From: Reclinomonas americana ATCC 50394
Lineage: Eukaryota; Jakobida; Jakobea; Jakobida
Length of the DNA: 64,000 nucleotides
Reading direction: 5' to 3'
Assembly: GCA_048213135.1 (NCBI GenBank)
Contig: PS015489.1
Coordinates: 62,001-126,000, forward strand
Shown here one piece after another: positions 43,988-54,383 of the stretch (position 1 is the stretch's first letter; each line of letters starts with the position of its first letter). The notes under the pieces are model-generated. The model saw only the letters and a program-made list of their open reading frames with translations. It had not been told where the DNA came from and searched no databases. The position numbers were made by a program, and so were the translations under genes.

Positions 43988-44171
43988 GTGTGTGTGTGTG
44001 TGTGTGTGTCAACGCACAGTGGTGGTCGTGGGGACTTATCGGTGCTGCGTCGCTTGAGTGCCGGCTGCCAACAAATGCATCAGTCTCTCGCACAACAGAG
44101 AGAGTCGATCACACACTTCTCACACACAGACACACCTCATCTTCTGCGGGCACGGGCTCACTGGCCACCAT
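42146..44171 (-). CDS. PANK: Pantothenate kinase (eukaryotic PanK)
   Basis: Catalyses ATP-dependent phosphorylation of pantothenate, the first and regulated step of CoA synthesis. Start ATG 44171 (MVASEPVPAEDE), spliced to ALKRRSTDKSPRPPLC and then SDPCWAMDMGGSLIKIAWLL, the N-terminal ATP-binding DmGGtl.K motif. An acidic Gly/Ser insert follows (about 43740-43860). Core PanK segments: VVSVTGGGAHKYEALL, FPYLVVNVGSGISILKVDGN, SGSSVGGGTFFGLCRLITDI, VEDIYGGDYDKIGLPGSTIA, RSLLLMFANNTAQIAYLNAM, RVYFTGSYIRDHPITQSKIS and ARFLTHEGYISALGALLCRI, ending LADLSR-TAA at 42146. All eukaryotic PanK landmarks are there; it is probably cytosolic. An intron near 43950-44010 is mostly GT repeat. Confidence 0.92.
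43948..44010 (+). repeat. GT/TG microsatellite in a PanK intron
   Basis: Nearly pure (TG)n with one TTG interruption, lying between the second and third coding exons of the pantothenate kinase gene. Confidence 0.9.
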
Positions 44172-44325
44172 GGCCTCATCGCCATCATCGTCGCAGTCGG
44201 CGGCGGCTGGTGTTGATGAAGAGGATGGTGTCGTTTCTTCTCTCGCTCGCTTCATTCTTTTTTTTTCTATCGGAGTTCACAACCAAGTCCTGTCTTTATG
44301 CCGGTCAGACAGCTTCGTTCTCCCG

Positions 44326-47300
44326 TCACCTCCGTTGTGGAGCCACATACGTGTGGAATCCGTATCCCTCGCCCGCATCCACGCCCTCCACTCGCACGCG
44401 ACACACTGGGCACTCGCCGCTCTTGCTCACCAGTCGCTCCGCGCACTCCCGACACAGAACCTGGTGCATGCACGGACGCAGTCGCGTCTCGCGTAGTCCG
44501 TCACACACCATGCACGCTCGCCGGCACGATAGCACCGTCAGGTCACTCAACTCGCTCGCCAGCTGTTGCGCCGTCGGACGACGTGCTGGTCGACCATCCA
44601 GGCATCTGCAGATTGGCCATGTATGACAGTCAGCGTGTCTCCTCGCAACACTCTCTGGGAAACACACAAGTACCTCAGTGCCAGTCGCACAATCCGCTCA
44701 CACACGGGAGCCGGCCACGGTCGACCGACACCGCTGTCCGCAAGCTCCACTGCGGCGTCGAGCAGTGCTTCGCCATTGACGCCATCAATGTCGTCCATCT
44801 CTTCCAGTGTCTCCACTCGTCGATGCACCTCCTCGATTGGAAGGCCGCTGAAGACTTGCAGCAGGACGAGACCGAGAGAGAACACATCCGAGCTCAGTCG
44901 CAGCTGGCCGTGCATGGCCTTGGGGTCGGCGTACTTTGGATCGCCAGCAAAGTGCACAGACAAGTGTGTCTGTGGCACGAGGGCGGGGAAGGATGAGGAA
45001 ATGGGAAGGGAGAGACAGTGCAGGAAAGTGTCACTCACCCCCTCGGTGCGAAACCAGTGCGCCACTCCCAGATCCGAGATGTATGCCATCCCGCTGTGGT
45101 TGAACAGAATGTTGGCTGGCTTCAGGTCGCGATGGATCACTGAGAGAGAGGAAAGCAAGTGAGTGGAAGAAAATGAACAGAGTGTTGAGGAGAGGAACGC
45201 GTACCATTCTGTGCATCCCAACAAGCACACAAAAAAGAACTTAAGTGAGTTAATAAAAAGAAATGTGAAGCAAACGCATACCACATCTCTCACATGTCTG
45301 CATCATCAGCAACTTAAGTCAGATAACATGGAGAACAAAACAAGAGACACCGAGGCACGTGACACGCAACTTGTGCAGCGAGGCAACAGCCTCGGCACAT
45401 CGCAGCATGCACGTCATTCGTGCCTCAATCGACATGGCCGGCAGTCCGCGCTCCGCCCACTGCAGCAGTCGGTGCTCCAAGTTGTGCTCACTGCGAACCA
45501 CGAGAAAGTGAGTGCAACATGGACAGATGCCCCCTCCAGGGAAAGACCACGAGGTGTCGTGGTGGTTTATCGATCTTGGCAGACGGAAAGGCAGGAAAGC
45601 TGCATCTAGAACTGACAAGCTGGCAGCCACACTTTCTCTCTCTCCCAGCCAGCCCTGCTCAACCCGCTTGCTCCACTATCGATGGTCGCACCATCCCGTA
45701 ATCGATGCCATCTCTGACTGCCTCTTTCCCTCACACTCACCTCATTGCCTCAAGCACCACACATCGCTTGCCGTCGTCCGACTCCGCAAACCCAATCAGC
45801 GGCACAACACCAGCCACACTCACCGCCTTGAGCTTCTCCAACTGAGATGCAAGCAAGGAAGGGAGTGAGTAAGAAAAACAAATTCTCTCCTTCTCGCATC
45901 CTTCCCCCCGTCCGCCACCCTCACCTCATTGGAGAACGACTCGATGCACCACGGCAGCGCGCTGTCAAACACCTTGATGGCCACACTCTGTCCGGCCCAT
46001 TCCCCACAAAACACCTTGCCCTGTCCGCCGTCGCCGCCCAGTCGCTCCGCAAAGTTGTTGCTCATCGACACCACTTGCTCCCACGAGAATGCCGTCAATG
46101 GTGCTGCATTCATCATCATCATCATCAAACAAAATCAGACCCCATCATCACACTTCCCCTTCCCCTCCTGCCTCTACCCCACGCACCTCGATGGGTGAGA
46201 TCACGCTGCACGGCGGCCAGATCTGCCTCGAGTCGCTGAGCTCGGTCATGTTCGCGCTGTCGCTGCTCGTCCACACGATCCAGTGCCTCCTGCAGCGCAG
46301 CTCGTGCGGCTTCTAATTGCTGGAGCGAGGCAGCGTGCTCAGCAATGGTTGCTTCCTGCTGTTGCACGCGAAATTCCCGCTCGCTTATCCTCGCTTGCTG
46401 CTCGTCCAGCTGTCGCCGCAATTCCTCCATCTGTTGTTGCGCCCGCACCACCGTCTCCTCCTTTTCACGCTTCGCCACCTCGATCTCCTGTCGCAGCTGA
46501 GCAGCGGCATGCTCGTAGTGCTGCACCTGAGCTTGCCACTCGCTTGTCCGCTGGCGTTGCTCCTCAAGCTCTTGCCGCACCGCATCGAGCTGGCGGAGAG
46601 CTTGTCCTTTCCCATCAGCCTGACCGATGGGGTCAGCCTGCTCGAGTGGGCTACGGGAGGAGGAGGAGGAGGAGGAGGAGGAAGAGACGGCGACGGGAGA
46701 AGGAGATGCTCCGGATACCTGCGGGGAAGCATGCCATATCAGCGATCGCGGCATACAAAGGAGAGGCCTGCGTGGTCAGCAACGGAACCGATGATCCAGT
46801 CGACGAATGAATGGCGTCGACAGGCACTGCGTTCACAAGCAAGTGAGTAAAAGGGGACGGTGAGTTGAACAGACACGACGCGTACTCACCCACAGAAGAG
46901 TCCTGCTTCCGCTTGGTCGCCTCTGTCTCCGTCTCCTCTCCTTTCCCGAGCGGTACTCCTTCCAAGCGCGTAGCATCCCCAAGAGCAGCGCGGATACCAG
47001 CCAGCAGCTTCTCATCATCTACCTTCTCGCCAAACTCAGGGCCGGACAGCCGGTCCCGCTTGCTCATGACTTCCTCCATCAGGTGTTCCGCTTCCTCCAA
47101 ATTCTCCACACCACCGAGTTTAGACATATAGGTTGCCTGGCTCCGAATACTTTTCACTGTGACCGGGGCGTCATCACCTTCATGCGCTCGTGCAAGAGGG
47201 AGAACTTCTCGACCAATCCGAACTGCCTCTTCGTAATTCTGGCAGTCCCCGTACGCGAGCGCAAGTTCACGCAAAGTGCTTATCATGACGGAGGTGTCAG

Positions 47301-48474
47301 GCGATGGCAATCGCTTCAGTCGCTCCAGTGTATCTCGAAGCAACGCAACGGCTTCTTGCGGTCGACCATACCTACGCATGACACCACCGAATTCCGCACA
47401 CACGACAAGTGTGTCCATGTCATCAGCGCCAGCCAACCGTCTCTGTCGCTCAAGCGCGTCCTCCATCAGAGCAACGGCCTCCGAACGATGCTCCTCGTCG
47501 TCGACGTCGAAGAGATAATTGATGCAGTTGATAACGCTTTGACCGAGGGCTTCATCGTCATCGCCATACAACATGCGATACCCTGCCACCACAGTGCGTC
47601 CCATCTCAGCTGCCGCCTTGCTGTCGCCACTGTTGTAGAGTGCTTCGGCAAGATGCTGCATCGTACCCAGCGTCTCCTTGCTGCCTTCAGGAAACACTTG
47701 TTGCTGAAGTCGCAGTGTGTCACGCAACAGTTCGACAGCCTCGCCATGCCGGTCAAGCTAGCATAGTACGTCACGTAGCTCCACAGTCACTTCAAGCGTG
47801 TATGAATCACCGATACCATGAACTTCGCGACTATTTTCGACAACGCGCTCGAGGAGAGTCACAGCCTCCGTCAAGTTCGCCGTACCGCCGACTCCCACGA
47901 GCGCCTGCGCAAGCAGAGACGAAGCCACATACCTGACTTCGTCCTCCACGTGCGAAGCAGAAGCACCCCGCAACAAGTCTCGAATGACGTCAACAGCCTC
48001 CTCGTACGATAGTGCGGCAATCAGAGCCTGAACGAGAGCCATCTGCACTGCCTGACGAGTCAGGTCGGTCTCTGCCAGTACGCGTTTGAGAGTCTCCAGT
48101 ATGGTACGCAGAATAACGAGGGCCTCGGGGACCACGACCCGATTCACATCAAGCAACCTCCCGCGCAGTGCGCTTGACGCGGTCGTCGTCACCCGGTGGT
48201 CATTACCGTACTCCCTACTGTATCGCGCCACCAACCTCCCAAGCTCCGGGATAGCGACTGCGGGGTCATCCAATTTCGACAAAGAGTAGATCTGCCCGAG
48301 AGCGACTTGAGCTGATATCTCGTTGTTGGCGGGGCCAAGAAGCTCGGTGAACTCGCGCATGCACTCGGCGAAGAGCGAAGCTGCCGCACGGTAGTCTTTG
48401 TCACTGTACGCCTTCTTCGCCACATTAAAACGCTCAGTTGCTGCCGCCATTCTCAGAAAGCGATCCAGGTCCAT
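44326..48474 (-). CDS. TPR - coiled coil - protein kinase - RING locus with an internal in-frame TAG
   Basis: Read as one unit from ATG 48474 (MDLDRFLRMAAATERFNVAK). TPR/kinesin-light-chain-like repeats run to ELRDVLC, then TAG (47758-47760), then LDRHGEAVELLRDTLRLQQQ resumes in the same frame and more TPRs run to about 46910. A coiled coil follows (QLDAVRQELEEQRQRTSEWQ to DRAQRLEADLAAVQRDLTHR, 46200-46620). The kinase has LGGDGGQGKVFCGEWAGQSV and AIKVF (G-loop and Lys), VIHRDLKPANILF, ISDLGVAHWF (DLG for DFG) and AGDPKYADP, so it looks active and TKL/receptor-like. The C-terminal RING is CMVCDGLRETRLRPCMHQVL with CRECAERL...CPVCRVRV. Either two genes, a nonsense allele, or readthrough. TAG ends several other genes here, so it is not reassigned. 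A kinase-E3 role is inference. Confidence 0.6.
47758..47760 (-). other. In-frame TAG interrupting the TPR array
   Basis: On the minus strand the codons read GTA CTA TGC TAG CTT GAC CGG. The frame is open and TPR-like on both sides, where a Glu or Gln would be expected (GAG or CAG to TAG). Confidence 0.85.
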
Positions 48475-48883
48475 GTCGATGGGAGAGGGAGAGAGAGGGA
48501 GAGAGAGGGAGTGAGAGGGAGTGAGAGAGAGATTGCGTGTGTGCGAGTAGATCGTGGCTCTTTCTCCTCTTCCTTGTTGCGGTGGATGTGTGTGTAGGCG
48601 TGTATGGAGTGCGTGTGTTGCTCTCGCTGGTCTGCGCGCGCGTGTGTGTGTGTGTGTGTAATCTCCGGGACTCAGCAAGCTTGACTTCGACTTCAGCACA
48701 GGTGCATGCTTTGAAGTACGGCCTACAAGTCTCAGCTAGTCTTCAGTTGAAACAGCAGGGGGAAAGGGCGGTGCATTCTCCGTGACAATCAGCCGACGTT
48801 GCATGCAAGGAAGCACTCATCAAGCCATTTGGAGACCACCAGCAACTGGAGGCGCTTCACACTCTGCACTGAGTGCACCCCAT
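48475..48883. other. Intergenic region upstream of the TPR-kinase locus
   Basis: No gene seen. Contains GT-rich sequence (about 48585-48660), TTGACTTCGACTTCA at 48681-48695 (an exact copy of 5535-5549), then GTGCATGCTTTGAAG. It lies between the TPR start and the stop of the SGNH hydrolase. Confidence 0.5.
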
Positions 48884-49913
48884 TTACGCGCTCGGCTCAG
48901 GATCCACGGTGACACGCCACACAAACTCGTCGTCGTCGTTGGTCACAGAGACCACTTCCTCGCTAGCGCTCCACTGGCTGTAGATCTTCGACGGTCCGTC
49001 AAAGTCGTGCTGATGCAGTACGTGCGCCAGCAAGGAGGCGATGCGGGTGCCACCGTCGGCGGAGGGCTCAATCTGGCACTTGAAGAGCGTGCGATCGTAA
49101 ATGTCGAGTGAGTTGGGCAGATCGACCAGCGGCAGGCGCAGGCGGCGTGCCATCTCCACCACTGGCGCGTATGTTCGCTCCATCAGCCCATGCAGCTTCT
49201 CCACGGCGCTGTGCCCACCGGGAATACGCTGCGTGACTGTGTGTCATCGTGACAACTCTTGCAAAGTGGAGCGCAAAGTGTTTCCTCACCTCCATCGCCT
49301 TGTAGACACCGTAGCCTCCACCCTCCACCTCCGTGTGATACGCCGGTCTGTATTGCATCATCAGCACGAGGCGTGGCGGCGCGTCGGGGTTGCTGGCGAG
49401 AATGCGCTCGACAATCGCCGGGTAGTTTTGCCAAAACTCGCCAATCCTCCTCTGCAGCTGGTGCATGGCACCGAGAATCTCACGGACATCGTTGCCGCCC
49501 ACGCTGAGCACCGCAGCCACTGCTGTCGCCTCCGACTCGGCACGCACGAGCTTCTCCAGGTGATCCAGCGGGCGGAACGACTCCTCCGGACCCGTCGGAA
49601 ACGCATCCACGCGGGTCGCCTTGCGCGCTGCGTAGGAGATTGCCGGGTACGCTCCGTGCAGCATGTGCGACGAGGTGAATCCATCCGCAGCGTAGTTCAC
49701 GACGCGGCAGTCGTCGGGCAACAGCGCGCCCAACTTGGCCGGCACACTCTCCTCAAAGCCGCGCACCCACACCACATTGTCGAGCGTGGAGTCGCCCAGG
49801 AGAACAACGCGACGGAACATGTTGTTGCTGTGGGGAGTGGCGAGTGCCAGTGAGACGAGTGCACAGCAAAAGGCGAGATGGAGGAGACACGCGTACGCGT
49901 CACGGCGTTGCAT
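48884..49913 (-). CDS. Secreted SGNH/GDSL-type hydrolase
   Basis: Serine esterase/lipase-fold enzyme. Start ATG 49913: MQRRDAYACLLHLAFCCALV followed by SLALATPHS, a clear signal peptide with a probable cleavage after ALA. Block I is RRVVLLGDSTLDNVVWVRGF (catalytic Ser in GDS). Gly block II is likely in VVNYAADGFTSSHML, and block III is AVLSVGGNDVREILGAMHQL (GGND Asn). One intron near 49220-49290 leads to EKLHGLMERTYAPVVEMARR, LRLPLVDLPNSLDIYDR, FKCQIEPSADGGTRIASLLA and a C-terminal VWRVTVDPEPSA. I assume the catalytic Asp/His in IEPSADGG.RIA is degenerate, because the usual D-x-x-H block V is not obvious. Substrate unknown. Confidence 0.75.
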
Positions 49914-50346
49914 GATGCGGTGACACGTGTGCGTTTTTTTGCACAGGACACCAATGGAAACTTGCCTTGCTTTGCTGCTGGAGGTGGTGGTGGTGGTGAT
50001 GGTGGAAACGAGTTGTCGTGCGCACGTGTGAAAGACAAAAAAAGCAATCGGAAAAACCGGACTCTCACAGGCGCTCGACGTCGACAGCCGAGGAAGCTGT
50101 CACAGCACAGTGAGAAGACTCCTTAGTACACATACCACTTGATGCAGCATGAGAAGCGCGAGTTTCCATTGAACGTCGACGTCGATATTGTTCTTTCGAA
50201 TTCTCTCTTCCGGCTCCCTCTCTCTCTCCCGCTGTCTTCTTACTTGTACTGCAACACAACAGCACTCCACACATGCGTTACGCACCTCGCAACCTCCCCA
50301 CGCCCATTGCACAGGACACAGACAACTCCGTCTTTGATTTTGAAGC
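49914..50346. promoter_or_regulatory. Divergent promoter region with two TCGACGTCGA palindromes
   Basis: About 430 bp between the ATGs of the SGNH hydrolase (-) and the dehydrogenase (+). TCGACGTCGA occurs at 50075-50084 and again at 50176-50185, 101 bp apart. The same 10-mer is at 20211-20220, and a 9/10 version at 61200-61209, both in upstream regions. Confidence 0.4.
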
Positions 50347-52439
50347 ATGTTGAGAGCGCGGTCATTGTTCAGACCGCTTTCCACTGCTTCTGCAGCAGTG
50401 TATCAGACACTGAACCCGGCAACAGGTCGCGTGGTGGCCTCGTTTGAGCTGGACTCGCGACAGTGTGTGAATGAGAAGGTGTGAGAGATTGGAGAAGAGA
50501 CAAGTCTGGCCTCCCTCATTCACACGTGCGCAGTTGCATGCACTGCATGATGCATACGGCAACTACCGCGCCTTGTCTCTGGCCCAACGAGGCTCGTTCT
50601 TGTCACATGTGGCATCGGTGTTGTTGCGTGTGCATTGCCTCTCTCTCTCTCTCTGTCTGTCGACTTCTCTCTCTCATGTGCTTGCCATCAGAGAGGAGCG
50701 CACCAAGCATCTGGCTGACCTGGCGACACTGGAGATGGGCAAGCCGCTGTGGCAGGCCGAGGCCGAGGTGAAGAAGTGTGTGGCCACTCTGCGGTGAGTC
50801 TCTTCTCCTCCTCCATCCTCCTTCTCCTCCTCCTCCTCCTTCTCAAGCCCGCGTGCTGCATCAGCTACTTTGCCGTCAATGGTGCAGAGATGTTGCAGTC
50901 GCGGCCACTCAGCTCCGATGCCTCGCAGGCGTATGTCGTGTACCAGGTGCACCGAGACAACGAGAGCGCCTGTTGCTTCATTGATTGCTGACACTCTGTG
51001 CTTGTGCAGCCGCTCGGTGTTCTCTTTGGCATCTTCCCGTGGAACTTTCCCTACTGGCAAGTGTTCCGCTTCGCCGCGCCTGCGCTGATGGCCGGCAATG
51101 TGTTTATCATGAAGGTCGGCGTGCATCGCGTCGAGTTGGAGCACACGCACGTCACGCTGCTGATCTCTTCTTCTCCGTGTGCCTCGTGCAGCATGCACCC
51201 AATGTGCCGCAGAGCGCCGTGGCGGCCGCCGATGTGTTCAACGATGCTGCGCGGCGGGCCGGTCTTCCGTGCAATGTGGTGTGCGCCAATGTCTTTGTCG
51301 ACAACGATGTGGCGGCCGACATTATTCGTGATCCGCTGGTGGCGGCCGTGTCGTTCACGGGAAGCACGCGTGGTGGGGCCGCTGTGGCCAGTGTCGCCGG
51401 TTCGGCCATCAAGAAGTCGGTGTTGGAGCTGGTTTGTTGAAGCAAATGCGGGAGGGTGCGAAAACAGCGGCTGATCCCTCCGATGCAGGGCGGCTCCGAT
51501 CCGTTTATCGTGCTGAAGGACGCCGACCTGGATCTGGCCGTCAGTCAAGCTGTACTCGCGCGCACCGACAACAAGTTGTGATCCTCTCTTTCTCTCTTTT
51601 GATCCCTCACTCGACTCACAAATGCGCCACTCCAGTGGACAACGATGCACGGCCGCCAAGCGCTTCTTCATCGAGGCCCCGGTGTACGAGGAGTTCCGCT
51701 CGCGAATGGTGGCCGCCATGTCGGATGTGGTGGTGGGCGATCCACGCAACCCCGACACCAAGCTGGGTCCGCTCGCCCGGCAAGATCTGCTGGAGCAACT
51801 CGAGCGGCAAGTGGACAGCAGCGTACAGCAGGTGCGTCGGCGTCAGTCGGGCATTGCCACTCTCTCGTTGGGGTCTCACTCGCCAATCGCCAGGGTGCCA
51901 AGGTCGAGATCGGCGGGCGACGCGTCGGCTCCGAGGGCTTCTACTACGCACCGACTGTGCTCTCCAACGTCACACCCGACATGGCTGTCTTCCAGGAGGA
52001 GACGTTCGGCCCGGCAGCACCGCTGATCAAGGTCGCCAACGTGGAGGAAGCGATTGAGTTGGCCAACAGGACCGAGTATGGGTTGGGTGGTGCGCATCGC
52101 TCCCTTGCGCGCATGTGTGCACACGTCTCCAGTGTCATCTCACCGCGTCACTCCTTGGCAGGTGCCGTGTTCACTCGCGACGTCGCCCTTGGCCAGCAGG
52201 TGGCTCATGCCCTCGAAGCCGGCATGGCCTTTGTGAATGGCGCCGTGAGTCCACCACTCTCCACTCCTGCTCTACTTCCACACGACGGTGGATTTTTCTC
52301 ACGTGTGATGTCCATGGCGCAGGTCAAGACCGAAGCCGGCATGCCGTGCGGTGGCATCAAGCGGAGTGGCTATGGCCGCGAATGCGGCTTTGCCTCGGTG
52401 CTCGAGTTCTCCAACGCCAAGACCGTGTGGATCAAGTGA
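50347..52439 (+). CDS. Mitochondrial succinate-semialdehyde dehydrogenase (NAD(P)-dependent ALDH, Sad/YneI-like)
   Basis: Oxidises succinate semialdehyde to succinate, the last step of the GABA shunt. Start ATG 50347: [20 protein letters not shown] looks like a mitochondrial presequence, then [21 protein letters not shown] core: [60 protein letters not shown], catalytic Glu in [20 protein letters not shown], catalytic Cys in [40 protein letters not shown] and [16 protein letters not shown], ending NAKTVWIK. The ELGGSDPF and SGQ.C.AAKRF signatures favour the YneI/Sad group over other ALDHs. About ten exons. The convergent neighbour stops 48 bp away. Exact aldehyde specificity is inferred. Confidence 0.88.
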
Positions 52440-52487
52440 GAGAGTACACGTACGTGGCATGGGCTGATGATGATTATTAGTTTACGA

Positions 52488-54286
52488 TTACGAGTGGGGG
52501 ACTTCTACGGTGGAACAGAGGGCGAGGAAAATCGTGCACCATATGGGCAGCGTTACCGTCGCCGCCAGGTAGTGCCAAAGAAGCAGCTCGGAGGTCGCGT
52601 CCTTGCCGTGATTGGTGAGCTGCGCAATGGTGCTCAGGATGACTGCATAGCAGCAGCAGCACGATTTCAGTTTCTCAGCGACAAACAATGACCACTTTGC
52701 TACGATTGCATACGTAACCGGCGCTGGGCGTGGCAGTCTCGATGAGCAGCACAAAGAGGAGAACGCGGTCGGCGGGCACCACTCCCACCACGAACATGCT
52801 GTAGATAAAGGTCGTCAGCAGCGCCGGAAGGACGATCTGCCGACTGGCGATGCTGATCAAGATGAGCGACGTCGTGATGGCGGTCTCCGGCTTGCGCTCA
52901 TGCGTGGAGGACGACGGAGGCGAAGGAACCGGAACGACGGCCAACGATTCATCGGCCGGATCTCGTTCCGCTCGCAGCTCGTGCATCTCCACGGCACTGC
53001 TGCTCGTGTCGTCGGTCGCCACAGCTGCGGCTGCCGCCGCCGCCTCAGCGTCAGCCTTCTTTTTGCGTCGCTTGTCGCGAAAGGTGACTGCCAGTGCACC
53101 GCCGACCGACATGAGAGCGCACAAGACAAAGCTATCGCCCAGGACGCGAATGGTGAGCACCACCGGCCGAAGCATGAGCGGTGGGTGCTTGAAGGCGTTG
53201 CTGATCGGTGGAATGAACGCCGCAATGACCGCCAAAGCGGCGGTGATGGTTGGCGGATTCAGAAAGGGCTTGACGAGTGACTTCCAGAGTGGTGGTCGCG
53301 GTGTCGCAGCAGCAGCAGATGGTGTTGTCTCTTCTGCGCTCGCGAGAGGTGTGAGAGTCGAGGCAAGCAGATCACTGCTTGGCGTGACCGCACAGACCAT
53401 CCAGCTGTTGGTACGACTGTTGCTTGGGAGGCGAGAGCATCGGCAGTGCAATGATCCACGGAAGCGTCGCAGACAGCACAATGAACAGCGACACGTAGCT
53501 GCGTGCACATGCATGGTGATCAGGAACCATTGCAAGAGAGAGAGAGAAAGAGAGACACCCGCGCAGCAACGCACCCACTGGCCAGCGTCGGCAGATCAAC
53601 GCCAGGCTCCGCCACACTCGTAAACACATCGCTCGACACAATCGTCGTGCTCATAGTCAGCGGAATGCTCCCTGCCAAACAAGCAGGCAACTCTGAGCAG
53701 CACACCTCGCCAACACGACACAGCATGCACAACCAACCATTGTTCATAAACACCGCACTGGCCATGAGAACCGGTCGCAACGATCGATGCTGTGGCGATC
53801 GCATGCACAGACCAAAGATGATCCATGCAACCAACATCCCGATTCCTGTCACGTGGTCAACATAGATGAAAGAGAGAGAGAGACACACAGGAGGAGAGCA
53901 CTTCATTACTCACCATACACAAAGATGGGCGCCACCATCAGCACCCACAGTTGCGGCAAATCGTCGACATTGACAGTCGCGACAATCTGCACGGATGATG
54001 AGATGATTGTTTCCTCTTTGCCTGCCTCTCGCACAGCTCTTACCTTGCTGAAGAGGAATGCTGGAATGATGAGGTAGAACTGCATCTTGGCCAGCACCTC
54101 CGAGAACGAGTCGTGCACCCATTTGCCAATGATCAGCAGCGCGCCTGCATTGCATTCACAATCACTCTATCGCCTGTGTGTGAGAAAGAGGGAGAGCGAC
54201 GCACCACTGCCTGCCAACAGAATGACCAGGAGCACAGAGGCTGCTGCATCGGCAAAGAGCCGCAACAACAGCGCTCCGTCGAGCAT
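52488..54286 (-). CDS. Auxin efflux carrier (AEC/PIN-like) family membrane transporter
   Basis: Ten-helix bile/arsenite/riboflavin-type transporter fold. Start ATG 54286 (MLDGALLLRLFADAAASVLL), joined to ALLIIGKWVHDSFSEVLAKM, QFYLIIPAFLFSK, VNVDDLPQLWVLMVAPIFVY, GMLVAWIIFGLCMRSPQHRS and LRPVLMASAVFMNNGW (AEC-type segment with conserved Asn). The second half has YVSLFIVLSATLPWIIALPM, LWKSLVKPFLNPPTITAALA (lNPP, hallmark of AEC proteins) and DSFVLCALMSVGGALAV, a cytosolic Lys/Ala/Glu loop, SRQIVLPALLTTFIYSMFVV and LLFVLLIETATPSAGYV (P-S helix break). It ends CSTVEVPHS at 52488. In a non-plant protist the substrate need not be auxin. Confidence 0.8.
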
Positions 54287-54383
54287 GCACACGAACACAG
54301 ATGACGAATTCGTTTTTCCGATTCACTTGAACAATCGCTGCGTTCTCTTTCTGTCGCTCGCTGACGTGCATGTGCGAGGCAGG

